A DNA stretch of 64,000 bases from a virus. Shown here in pieces: positions 21,127 through 28,413 of the stretch. The position numbers were made by a program, and so were the translations under genes. The notes under the pieces are model-generated. The model did not search any database. It was not told the DNA's origin and saw only the letters and a program-made list of their open reading frames with translations. The stretch lies in IMG/VR virus record IMGVR_UViG_3300037337_000170, positions 1-64,000 of that record. One strand, given 5' to 3'. How positions within the stretch are numbered: the first letter of the stretch is position 1; every line of letters begins with the position of its first letter.

Positions 21127-22107
21127 ATGTATAAACTTGGGTTAGTTGTTGGAAAATTCTGCCCGCTTCACCTTGGGCACAAGTATGTTATTGATACAGC
21201 CTTTGCTCAGAGTGAAAAAGTAGTAATTATCTCCTACACAAGCAAAAATTACTACCCTGCCGCCAATCGGCGTCTCTGGCTCGCCTCCACGTACCCAAAA
21301 GCAATCGTAATCGTGCCAGAATCTGGGTTCCCTGCCGACAATGCACATGAAGATATTCATCGTCACTATTGTGCTCAGTTATTGCTATCACTAAATCTAG
21401 AACCAGGTGCTGTATTTGGTAGTGAAGATTACATATTGGGCTTTGCAGAATATCTCTGTGGTTACTTTGAAAAAAACGGTGACAGGACCAAAGTTAAGCC
21501 CGTTCTCGTGGACGTAGATAGGCTGCGCTTTCCTATATCGGGAACAGCCATTCGACGTGGTAGTGCGTTAATCGAGGATTGGACTGATCCTATTGTTTAC
21601 ACGACACCAGCAAAGAGAATTTTGTTGATCGGCGGGGAAGCATCAGGAAAAACAACTCTGGCCCGGGCCCTTCTTCGAGCTCGGGGGGCATGGGGAATGG
21701 TAGAGGAATTTGGACGGACCTACGGGGAAGCAACCGATCAGCAATACACATTTTCCTCGATGTCACACATTGCAAAAACCCAGGTTAAGGATGAGGAAAA
21801 TCACATGCTATATTACCAACACACCGTTATTGTGTGTGATACTTCTCCTCTGGTTACCAAGTTTTACAGCCAGAAATGGTTTGGTTCGGTCGATCCTATG
21901 CTAGAGATTCTATCTCTTAGGAAATATGATTATGTATTTCTTACCCATCGAGATTTTGAATACAAACAAGAGATCGGTCGTTCTGGTGTCGAGTTCGCCG
22001 AAGAGCAAGAAACCTTTTATATGAAAAAACTTCGGCAACCATGGACTGATCTTTATGGCACCGTTGCCGAGCGGGTCGCAAAAATTCTAAAGGAAATAAA
22101 ACTATGA
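21127..22107 (+). CDS. nadR: NadR-like NMN adenylyltransferase / NR kinase
   Basis: 326 residues, two domains. The N-terminal nucleotidyltransferase has GKFCPLHLGHKYVI (HxGH at residues 15-18) and the ISGTAIR motif near residue 140 (FPISGTAIRRG); it makes NAD from NMN and ATP. The C-terminal kinase has the P-loop GGEASGKTTLARAL (around residues 165-180) and makes NMN from nicotinamide riboside. The N-terminal helix-turn-helix repressor domain of enterobacterial NadR is missing, so it is the enzymatic part only. With PnuC just upstream it completes NR-to-NAD salvage. Its stop overlaps the next start. Confidence 0.92.
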   Translation: MYKLGLVVGKFCPLHLGHKYVIDTAFAQSEKVVIISYTSKNYYPAANRRLWLASTYPKAIVIVPESGFPADNAHEDIHRHYCAQLLLSLNLEPGAVFGSEDYILGFAEYLCGYFEKNGDRTKVKPVLVDVDRLRFPISGTAIRRGSALIEDWTDPIVYTTPAKRILLIGGEASGKTTLARALLRARGAWGMVEEFGRTYGEATDQQYTFSSMSHIAKTQVKDEENHMLYYQHTVIVCDTSPLVTKFYSQKWFGSVDPMLEILSLRKYDYVFLTHRDFEYKQEIGRSGVEFAEEQETFYMKKLRQPWTDLYGTVAERVAKILKEIKL

Positions 22108-22340
22108 AATCATTGTCATTCCGTATTCTCAACTCTGTAGACCAGGCATCACCATGGGTAATCAAGGAAGTTGAAAAGATGGAAACCTTACTCAAGGAAG
22201 CACATAGCTCGCTGTCTGTATGCACCATCGATGAAAGAAACATTTCCTACGGGCCAGCGTACAGCCTTGCTGTAGAGGACCGCGCGAGAGTGCTAATAAA
22301 GATCCGTAGACAATTTTATACGACAGAGGATAAACAATGA
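22104..22340 (+). CDS. hypothetical protein (78 aa)
   Basis: ATGA overlap with nadR and with the next gene. 78 residues (MKSLSFRILNSVDQASPWVI), mostly helical and charged. Being coupled to the NAD genes it may be co-regulated with them, but no motif hints at a role in NAD metabolism. Confidence 0.68.
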   Translation: MKSLSFRILNSVDQASPWVIKEVEKMETLLKEAHSSLSVCTIDERNISYGPAYSLAVEDRARVLIKIRRQFYTTEDKQ

Positions 22341-22543
22341 ACACAAACTTACAACGCCATGCATTTAATGCAGGAATACGAATTGATGCCTTTGGTTCGC
22401 CGGTGGTGGATCGACAAGAAATGCTAGAAGAATTCGTGAAAAATATTCTGGCCGATCTCGTTGAGGATCTGCCGCGACCGGCAAGTATGCAAGTGACTAT
22501 TTCTGCCCTCAGGTTCGGAATTAAATTGAAAGAAACAAAATGA
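22337..22543 (+). CDS. hypothetical protein (68 aa)
   Basis: Coupled on both sides by ATGA overlaps. 68 residues (MNTNLQRHAFNAGIRIDAFG), helix then strand (MQVTISALRFGIKLKETK). No family recognised. Confidence 0.68.
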   Translation: MNTNLQRHAFNAGIRIDAFGSPVVDRQEMLEEFVKNILADLVEDLPRPASMQVTISALRFGIKLKETK

Positions 22544-22968
22544 AAACTACTACTATTCCCTTTGGTTACCGATTGACAATTATGTCGTGGGAAAATGATG
22601 GCGATAATCACGCAAATAAAACTATATCAGGGCTTGGCTCAGAAATGGCCCATTTCTATGTAGGATTAGCTCAATTGTGTGAAGAAGGATGGGGTAATAT
22701 GTATGACCCAAGTGAACCAGAGCGTGTCGAGTTTAATGCAGCTTGCGTTAAAATGGTTCGTGAGAAATTAGAAGCTTTTAAATTACCTGTTCATTGGAAA
22801 GATTTTGACGATGAAAAAATAAAAGATATGTGTAATGATGCTAAGGATACTTTGGGTTTGGTCAGTTGCGACTACTTCACTCGTGTGACACAGTCTATTC
22901 TAGTCGAATACTTACCAAATACAATTGTGCTTCAAAATGTCACTGATGAATTTTTAGCCGCACCGTAA
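22540..22968 (+). CDS. hypothetical protein (142 aa)
   Basis: 142 residues, ATGA-coupled. Starts MKTTTIPFGYRLTIMSWEND and has EMAHFYVGLAQLCEEGWGN, a pattern of a small soluble alpha/beta protein found as conserved unknowns in large phages. Last gene before promoter cassette 11. Function unknown. Confidence 0.72.
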   Translation: MKTTTIPFGYRLTIMSWENDGDNHANKTISGLGSEMAHFYVGLAQLCEEGWGNMYDPSEPERVEFNAACVKMVREKLEAFKLPVHWKDFDDEKIKDMCNDAKDTLGLVSCDYFTRVTQSILVEYLPNTIVLQNVTDEFLAAP

Positions 22969-22970
22969 AT

Positions 22971-22999
22971 TTTACTTTTATTCTGGTCTGTGGTATAAT
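22971..22999 (+). promoter_or_regulatory. early promoter cassette 11
   Basis: TTTACTTTTATTC, 17-base spacer, TGGTATAAT. Drives 23044 and probably the DNA ligase gene. Confidence 0.9.
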
Positions 23000-23043
23000 A
23001 AATTACGAACAAAAAACCACCCCTTTAATACTTTTAAAATATT

Positions 23044-23394
23044 ATGAAAATTGTGATCAATACCTGCTATGGCGGCTTCGGGCTTTCAATTGAAGCCCTC
23101 TATGAACTCTATTTAAAAGGGTGTCCGATTGTTGAAGATGTGCGCAAACAGGCAGTTGGAGACAATCACACAGACGAAGTGATTCCATTCAATAATTTTT
23201 TGGCATCATTTAGCAATTGCCACGAACTCCGTGGCCACCCTGATTTAATCGAAATCGTAGAGAAATTGGGTGTAAAGGCGAATGATATGCAAGCATGCTT
23301 AAAAGTCGTGGAAATTCCAGATGATGTCGAATGGATTATCACCGATTATGATGGTGTGGAAACAATTGAAGAAGCCCACCGTATTTGGAACTAA
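23044..23394 (+). CDS. conserved phage hypothetical protein (116 aa)
   Basis: 116 residues starting MKIVINTCYGGFGLSIEALY, a start seen in a widespread family of unknown phage proteins. The second half is acidic (DDVEWIITDYDGVETIEEAH). Directly behind promoter 11. The family's function is not established to my knowledge. Confidence 0.78.
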   Translation: MKIVINTCYGGFGLSIEALYELYLKGCPIVEDVRKQAVGDNHTDEVIPFNNFLASFSNCHELRGHPDLIEIVEKLGVKANDMQACLKVVEIPDDVEWIITDYDGVETIEEAHRIWN

Positions 23395-23399
23395 ATAAA

Positions 23400-23615
23400 A
23401 TGCAAAACAAAGAAAATACTCCCGGCTTCGTGCCGGGATTGGATTACTGTGCTCTTAATGTACGAGTGAATTCCTTGCTAATGGAACTGTCCGAAGTTCA
23501 GAATAAGTTTCCTCCGGGAAGCAATACATGGTACGATGCGGCAAATTGCCGATACCAACTCGGTAAAGTACAAGATCACATTCTTCGCGTTCGCGGTATT
23601 CAGGGCAACTCATGA
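23400..23615 (+). CDS. hypothetical protein (71 aa)
   Basis: ATG 23400 (MQNKENTPGFVPGLDYCALN) is preferred over an earlier in-frame TTG. 71 residues with a helical second half (LLMELSEVQNKF). Coupled to ligA by ATGA at 23612. No recognised domain. Confidence 0.62.
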   Translation: MQNKENTPGFVPGLDYCALNVRVNSLLMELSEVQNKFPPGSNTWYDAANCRYQLGKVQDHILRVRGIQGNS

Positions 23616-25474
23616 AAAAAGATCTACAGCTCTACTTCGATGCCAAAAGTGCCTATTACTCCGGCGAGCCTATTCTTTCGGATTACGAGTTTGACACGCT
23701 AGAAGTTGAGTTGGCAAAAACCAACCCCGATATTCTAAAGCGAGTTGGTTTTAATGATCGCACCGGAGCAGAAAAACTACCTGTTATGATGGGCTCTCTG
23801 GATCAACTCCACAATCAAAAAGAATGGGTAAACTGGAAAACTAAATTCCCAGGCGAGCTTGGCTTTGTTATTACCGAAAAAATTGATGGTAACTCTTGTC
23901 TGATGCAATATAAAAATGGAATTCTAGTCAACTCATGGTCACGCGGCGACGGTGTATCAGGCGCATCTAACATTCGACATACAAGCAAAATGCAATTGCC
24001 ACAGTATATAGAAAGCCGGTTCACTGGGTTTATTCGCGGTGAACTTGTAGTTCCTACTGCTGATTGGAAAAATCTACTTTCAGAAGCAGACCGTGATTAT
24101 GCCAATGCCCGCAACTTTGTAGCTGGTTTTCTTAACAAGACAGAAGGTCAAAAAGAACTTTACAAATACTTTGTTTTTGTCGCATTCGAGTTGATTAATG
24201 ACCAAAAGCTTTCAAAGACTCAACAGTTACAATTGATGAACCTCTATGGCTTCGATACACCAGAATACAGCCATATCTCAGAAACTTGTTCTTATGCCGA
24301 TCTGGAAAAGTTCATTAGCAAAATGTTGCAAGATAGTAAATATGAACTAGACGGGCTTGTGGTAGAGGTCGAATCTGCAAAATATCGTATTTTTACCCCT
24401 ACTGAAGATGACCTAAATCCACCATTTTCAGTTAAGATCAAGCTTGTCTCCGAGGGTGTAGAAACCACTATTCGAGAAATTGAGTGGTCTGCATCGAAGG
24501 ACGGTCTACTTAAGCCAGTAGTTCTAATTGAGCCTGTTCAATTAGACGGTGTCACTATTTCAAGATGTACGGCATATAATGCCAAGTTTGTAAAGGATAA
24601 CAAACTTTGTCCAGGGTCTATCATTAAAATTGTTCGCAGTGGGCAAGTAATCCCGAAAATTGTTGGGTTTATCAGTTCCGGTATCGACCTTGAGCTATAC
24701 GATGAATGGTTCTATTCTCAATTTGATGATAATGTAGAGTGGAATGAGACAAAAGTCGATCTAATTCATGCCTCTGGGGCAGGGTTAATGGCTCAGAAAG
24801 TCAAACAACTTGAATACTTTTTTCATAAACTGGAAATCGACTTCGTTGGTCCTGGCGCAGTTTCAAAGTTAATCGAAGCCGGTTACATTGAACCCACACA
24901 AATTATTACTAATCAGTCCATATTGAGAGATGTAATTGGCGAAAATGGTCGTAAGGCAGAACTGATTATGAATAAAATTCTAACCAGTGTAACTCCACAA
25001 CGACTATTCGCAGCACTAGGTGTATTCGGGCGCGGGATGGGTGAGCGAAAACTAAAGGTCCTATTCACTCGATTCTCGGTCGAAGAAGTTCTTGGTGGAA
25101 AACTAACAGAGAGTCAATTGTGCCAACTAGATGGCTTCGATGTCAAATCAGCAAAACTTATTATGCTGAATGCATTTAAAGCCCACACAGTATATTCGCA
25201 GATTAAATCATCGGTTACTTTCACGGTCGATAAACTTGAAACTAAAGGTTCGGGCGCATTCAATAATCAGATTCTGGTTGCTACCGGGGTACGGTTGTCT
25301 CCCGAGTTGATCGAGAAAATTCAGGTCCTAGGCGGTACGGTAACAGATGCATTTAACAAATCAACAACAATGTTGATCGCTAAAGACCCGAGCTCGACTT
25401 CAGGTAAAATGGGAAAGGCCAAAGCTATGGGTATCAAGGTTATTAGTTTGGCACAACTAATGGAGATGTTATGA
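23612..25474 (+). CDS. ligA: NAD-dependent DNA ligase, zinc finger degenerate
   Basis: 620 residues, slightly short for LigA (about 670). Order: Ia NMN-binding domain (YYSGEPILSDYEFDTL, residues 15-30), adenylation domain with nucleophile Lys90 in TEKIDGNSC and motif RGDGVSG, OB domain (PGSIIKIVRSGQVIPKIV), helix-hairpin-helix repeats (FVGPGAVSKLIEAG, FGRGMGERKL) and a C-terminal BRCT domain ending ISLAQLMEML. In the position of the four-cysteine zinc finger (around residues 365-395, EWFYSQFDDNVEW...ASGAGLMAQ) no cysteine remains. It seals nicks using NAD rather than the ATP used by T4 gp30. The NAD salvage genes lie about 1.5 kb upstream. Confidence 0.93.
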   Translation: MKKDLQLYFDAKSAYYSGEPILSDYEFDTLEVELAKTNPDILKRVGFNDRTGAEKLPVMMGSLDQLHNQKEWVNWKTKFPGELGFVITEKIDGNSCLMQYKNGILVNSWSRGDGVSGASNIRHTSKMQLPQYIESRFTGFIRGELVVPTADWKNLLSEADRDYANARNFVAGFLNKTEGQKELYKYFVFVAFELINDQKLSKTQQLQLMNLYGFDTPEYSHISETCSYADLEKFISKMLQDSKYELDGLVVEVESAKYRIFTPTEDDLNPPFSVKIKLVSEGVETTIREIEWSASKDGLLKPVVLIEPVQLDGVTISRCTAYNAKFVKDNKLCPGSIIKIVRSGQVIPKIVGFISSGIDLELYDEWFYSQFDDNVEWNETKVDLIHASGAGLMAQKVKQLEYFFHKLEIDFVGPGAVSKLIEAGYIEPTQIITNQSILRDVIGENGRKAELIMNKILTSVTPQRLFAALGVFGRGMGERKLKVLFTRFSVEEVLGGKLTESQLCQLDGFDVKSAKLIMLNAFKAHTVYSQIKSSVTFTVDKLETKGSGAFNNQILVATGVRLSPELIEKIQVLGGTVTDAFNKSTTMLIAKDPSSTSGKMGKAKAMGIKVISLAQLMEML

Positions 25475-25644
25475 GTCAAGAAGCAACAGAATTTCTCTGC
25501 CATGTGTGTAATGAGTGGATACCTAAAACCAGTTACAAAACCCATGTGCTGACTCATTATCGAGAATCAGACTTTATCTTTCCTGTCACTGTCGAGGATA
25601 TGAAGCGTCGCTTTGAGCCTCTTGGCTACTACACCGAGCGATAA
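25471..25644 (+). CDS. small C2H2-like zinc-finger protein (57 aa)
   Basis: ATGA overlap with ligA. MSQEATEFLCHVCNEWIPKT is followed by SYKTHVLTHYRE: C-x2-C-x(n)-H-x3-H, a classical C2H2 finger layout within 57 residues. It might bind nucleic acid. Stands in tandem with the ligase; no family name. Confidence 0.65.
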   Translation: MSQEATEFLCHVCNEWIPKTSYKTHVLTHYRESDFIFPVTVEDMKRRFEPLGYYTER

Positions 25645-25698
25645 TTTATTTTTGCTTACTAAGTACTAGGATAAAATATAGTATACAAGGAAACAAAA

Positions 25699-26664
25699 AT
25701 GACAGAACCTGTTCAGACAAAATACCCAATTTATGTAATTTCAAAATCCAGAGCCAGTACCTTATGGACTGTTCGTACACTTGAAGAATGCGGCTGCACC
25801 AACTATCGATTGGTAATTGAACCGCATCAATACGAAGATTATAAAGTAGGTATGCTTGAGCGTGGCTTTGATCCTGCTAAACTTCTTCTATTACCTTTCA
25901 GTAACCTAGGGCTTGGTAGTATTCCAGTTAGAAATTGGGTCTGGGAACACTCAATTTCCTTAGGTGCTAAAAGGCATTGGATTCTTGACGATAATATGCG
26001 ATATTTTTATCGGGTATATCGTAATACTCGAATGCGTGTTAAGTCTATGATCGCACTTAAAGTAGCAGAAGATTATAGTGACAGATTCACCAATGTTGCT
26101 ATGAGTGGACTGAACTATCACTTTTTCGTGCCTAATTTTCTAAATAAAGAGCCAGCCTACTTTAATACCAGAATTTACAGCTGTATTCTACTAGACAATA
26201 CCATTGACGAACGCTGGCGTGTACTTGAGTGGGATGGAAAGCCTGCGCCGTTCAATGAGGATACTGATCTATCTTTACAGATTCTGAAAAAAGGTTACTG
26301 TACTATTCTACTAAACTCTTTTACTGTTGGCAAGGCCGGCACACATACAATGAAAGGTGGTAATACTGAAGCAGTTTACAAAGTTGGTAACAAAGAAGAA
26401 TTTGATAATCGGTATTCATTTGTAGCATCACTACATAAAGCACATCCAGATTGTGTAACCATCGCCCAAAAATGGGGGCGTCACCATCATCATGTGGATT
26501 TCAGTCATTTTATGAAACATAATAAATTAATCCTGAAGCCAGGTCTAACTTGGCCAGAAGTCTATGAGCATAAACTAAAACTGGTTAAACTGGATGATCC
26601 AAAAAACATGATGGGATCCTATACTGACGCTACAATATCGGATGTTCGTATTGACTTGGAATAA
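25699..26664 (+). CDS. TAGT/GREB1-like glycosyltransferase
   Basis: 321 residues. PIYVISKSRASTLWTVRTLE at the start, VIEPHQYEDY, and WILDDNMRYFYR (DDN as metal/nucleotide-sugar DxD motif, about residue 97), then FNEDTDLSLQILKKGYCTIL, are the marks of the TET/JBP-associated glycosyltransferase (TAGT) family, related to the C-terminal region of GREB1. In phages this family is predicted to add sugars to modified bases in DNA. Here it is followed by two small paralogous genes and by UDP-sugar dehydrogenase and epimerase genes, which would supply the donor. GGAAACAAAA precedes the ATG. The acceptor is not known. Confidence 0.78.
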   Translation: MTEPVQTKYPIYVISKSRASTLWTVRTLEECGCTNYRLVIEPHQYEDYKVGMLERGFDPAKLLLLPFSNLGLGSIPVRNWVWEHSISLGAKRHWILDDNMRYFYRVYRNTRMRVKSMIALKVAEDYSDRFTNVAMSGLNYHFFVPNFLNKEPAYFNTRIYSCILLDNTIDERWRVLEWDGKPAPFNEDTDLSLQILKKGYCTILLNSFTVGKAGTHTMKGGNTEAVYKVGNKEEFDNRYSFVASLHKAHPDCVTIAQKWGRHHHHVDFSHFMKHNKLILKPGLTWPEVYEHKLKLVKLDDPKNMMGSYTDATISDVRIDLE

Positions 26665-26667
26665 ACT

Positions 26668-26949
26668 ATGACTAATGCCTTATCAGAATATATCGGTGTC
26701 GAGGAAAAACTTGACCCAACCAGTTATCATGCCTTTCCAGAATATGATCAGCCTAAATATGATGCGCCGTATATTTTAGAAATCCAAATGGATACTGAGG
26801 CCGATCTCAAAAAGTTTGTTGAACTGGTTGCTGTTGGCTCTGAGTCAATTCTTGATGATGGAGCTAGATCAGTAAAATGTATCTGGTACCCTAAGTTGTT
26901 TACAGGTGAACGCGGCTCTAATGCTCAGTATATTTGGGTGTTAGTCTAG
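26668..26949 (+). CDS. small 'ADLxKF' domain protein A (93 aa)
   Basis: 93 residues. The core ILEIQMDTEADLKKFVELVA followed by SVKCIWYPK is repeated in the gene at 27033 (MVRFRNKADLDKFADILEIP, then HKIKWSAD). This strand-helix-strand unit with a KxIWYP-like end recurs in phage genomes near DNA-modification genes. Directly after the glycosyltransferase (3-base gap). Function unknown; an accessory role in the modification is an inference from position. Confidence 0.7.
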   Translation: MTNALSEYIGVEEKLDPTSYHAFPEYDQPKYDAPYILEIQMDTEADLKKFVELVAVGSESILDDGARSVKCIWYPKLFTGERGSNAQYIWVLV

Positions 26950-27032
26950 GCTATCTTGCTCACATAAAAATCTAATTCTAATGTGGATTTACCTACCCAA
27001 TTTTCACCTAGAATAACCAATAAGGAAATAAT

Positions 27033-27260
27033 ATGCTATTTGATGAACCAGAAGATAATACTAAACCTTCACCCCATATCGACCGAATGCGTCGTGGCGA
27101 GGGTCGATTTGTTATGGTCCGCTTTCGAAACAAGGCAGACCTGGACAAATTTGCTGATATCCTAGAAATTCCACATATTAAAGCCTTCAAAAAAGGCTCA
27201 CATAAGATTAAATGGTCTGCTGATACTCAGAAAAATAATCCACTAGGCGACTTCATGTAA
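27033..27260 (+). CDS. small 'ADLxKF' domain protein B (75 aa)
   Basis: 75 residues, paralogue of the 26668 product (see FVMVRFRNKADLDKFADIL). Good ribosome site (AAGGAAATAAT). The C-terminus ends NNPLGDFM. The pair probably arose by duplication. Followed at once by promoter cassette 12. Confidence 0.7.
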   Translation: MLFDEPEDNTKPSPHIDRMRRGEGRFVMVRFRNKADLDKFADILEIPHIKAFKKGSHKIKWSADTQKNNPLGDFM

Positions 27261-27261
27261 G

Positions 27262-27290
27262 TTTACTTTTATTCATGAATATGTTACAAT
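27262..27290 (+). promoter_or_regulatory. early promoter cassette 12 (TACAAT)
   Basis: TTTACTTTTATTC, 17-base spacer, -10 TACAAT, without the TGTGG element. A weaker variant. Drives the UDP-sugar dehydrogenase gene at 27315. Confidence 0.82.
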
Positions 27291-27314
27291 GACCCTTTAT
27301 AAAATAGAAATAAC

Positions 27315-28157
27315 ATGAAAAAAAACAACGCAAATATCGGAATCGTGGGCTATGGCTTTGTAGGAAAGGCAATTGCACACGGCTTTATTGGCTGTGATCC
27401 GGTGATTGCCGATCCAGCTTTAGGTACCTCATGTAAAGATTTAGTCGTGGCAAACATTAAGTTTGATGCGATCTTTATCGCAGTTCCTACTCCCATGGGT
27501 GAGGATGGTAAAATTGATTCTAGCATTGTCGAAAAGGTGCTAGAAGAACTTAAGGATCTAGATACCTTATTGGTTCTAAAGTCAACAGTCACACCAGACA
27601 TCATCAAGGTATTGGCAGAAAAATACAGCAATTTTGTGTACAACCCAGAGTTTCTAACTGAAGCCAATGCACTAAAAGATTTTGTAGATCCTATCATGCA
27701 TGTAATGGGTGGTAGTTGGGAAAATTGTAAAGATCTAATGGATATCTACGATGACTATTCGGAGTGTAAAAAAGGCTGTCGAATTCTCTATATGACTGCT
27801 GTTGAGGCTTCGTTTGTAAAATATACAATGAATTCATTCCTAGCAGCCAAGGTCCTGTTCTTTAATCAGATCAACGAATTGTGTTCAAAACATTCTGCTG
27901 ATTATAATAGAGTAATTGAAGCAGTAGGAAATGATCCGCGTATTGGTAAGAGTCATACAATGGTTCCCGGGCCCGATGGGCGGCGCGGCGCCGCCGGCCC
28001 CTGTTTTTCTAAGGACAGTTCGGCATTCATTCACTTTTCAAAAAATAAGTTGAGTATCCTAAGAGAAGCTTGGAACTATAATGTAGATATTCGTAACAAT
28101 TATGGCGAGCCGCTGCCCCGTGAAGTAGAACAACATGTCTCATTCAATAAAATTTAA
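27315..28157 (+). CDS. UDP-glucose/GDP-mannose 6-dehydrogenase-like, short
   Basis: 280 residues. N-terminal Rossmann motif IGIVGYGFVGKAIAHG, VPTPMGEDGKID, VYNPEFLTEANAL, and the catalytic cysteine in GPDGRRGAAGPCFSKD (family: GPGGxCFxKD) identify a nucleotide-sugar 6-dehydrogenase, which makes UDP-glucuronate or a similar uronic acid with two NAD. Usual members are 390-450 residues; the C-terminal UDP-binding domain is largely missing, as in other phage members. A very GC-rich patch (27968-28004) encodes the RRGAAG segment. It would provide a donor for the nearby glycosyltransferase. A terminator follows. Confidence 0.85.
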   Translation: MKKNNANIGIVGYGFVGKAIAHGFIGCDPVIADPALGTSCKDLVVANIKFDAIFIAVPTPMGEDGKIDSSIVEKVLEELKDLDTLLVLKSTVTPDIIKVLAEKYSNFVYNPEFLTEANALKDFVDPIMHVMGGSWENCKDLMDIYDDYSECKKGCRILYMTAVEASFVKYTMNSFLAAKVLFFNQINELCSKHSADYNRVIEAVGNDPRIGKSHTMVPGPDGRRGAAGPCFSKDSSAFIHFSKNKLSILREAWNYNVDIRNNYGEPLPREVEQHVSFNKI

Positions 28158-28179
28158 GATGGTGTGGTAAAAAACAATT

Positions 28180-28197
28180 GCCCTTCGGGGCATTTTT
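28180..28197 (+). terminator. rho-independent terminator
   Basis: GCCC-TTCG-GGGC stem-loop followed by ATTTTT, about 20 bases after the dehydrogenase stop. Confidence 0.85.
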
Positions 28198-28329
28198 AGT
28201 TGGCTTTTGCTATTAATCTATGTACAAAGAGTTACACCGAGTAGGTCAGTGTTTATTTCCCGCCCCCGGTTTCACGATTATAATAGATTATAAAATCAAG
28301 TTGTTCGGTAAGTAAGTTCATATAGCTAA

Positions 28330-28360
28330 GTCTGTGGCTACGTCTAGGATTACCACAGAC
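28330..28360 (+). repeat. inverted repeat abutting promoter 13
   Basis: GTCTGTGG (28330-28337) and CCACAGAC (28353-28360) are perfect 8-base arms with a 15-base spacer, ending exactly where TTTACT of cassette 13 begins. It could be an operator or an attenuator-like hairpin. Nothing else is coding in 28198-28360. Confidence 0.6.
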
Positions 28361-28389
28361 TTTACTTTTATTCTGTAGTGTGTTATAAT
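28361..28389 (+). promoter_or_regulatory. early promoter cassette 13, facing a minus-strand gene
   Basis: TTTACTTTTATTC, 17-base spacer, TATAAT. It is followed by AGGAAAAAATATG and a 5-codon frame (MQLEF, stop) and then runs antisense into the endonuclease gene, whose stop codon lies at 28414. Confidence 0.88.
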
Positions 28390-28413
28390 AATTTTTTAGG
28401 AAAAAATATGCAA

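Noticed and set aside
20519-22107. Calling the NAD genes an anti-Thoeris system
   Set aside because: The sequence supports NAD salvage only; a counter-defence role needs tests and is left as inference in the findings.
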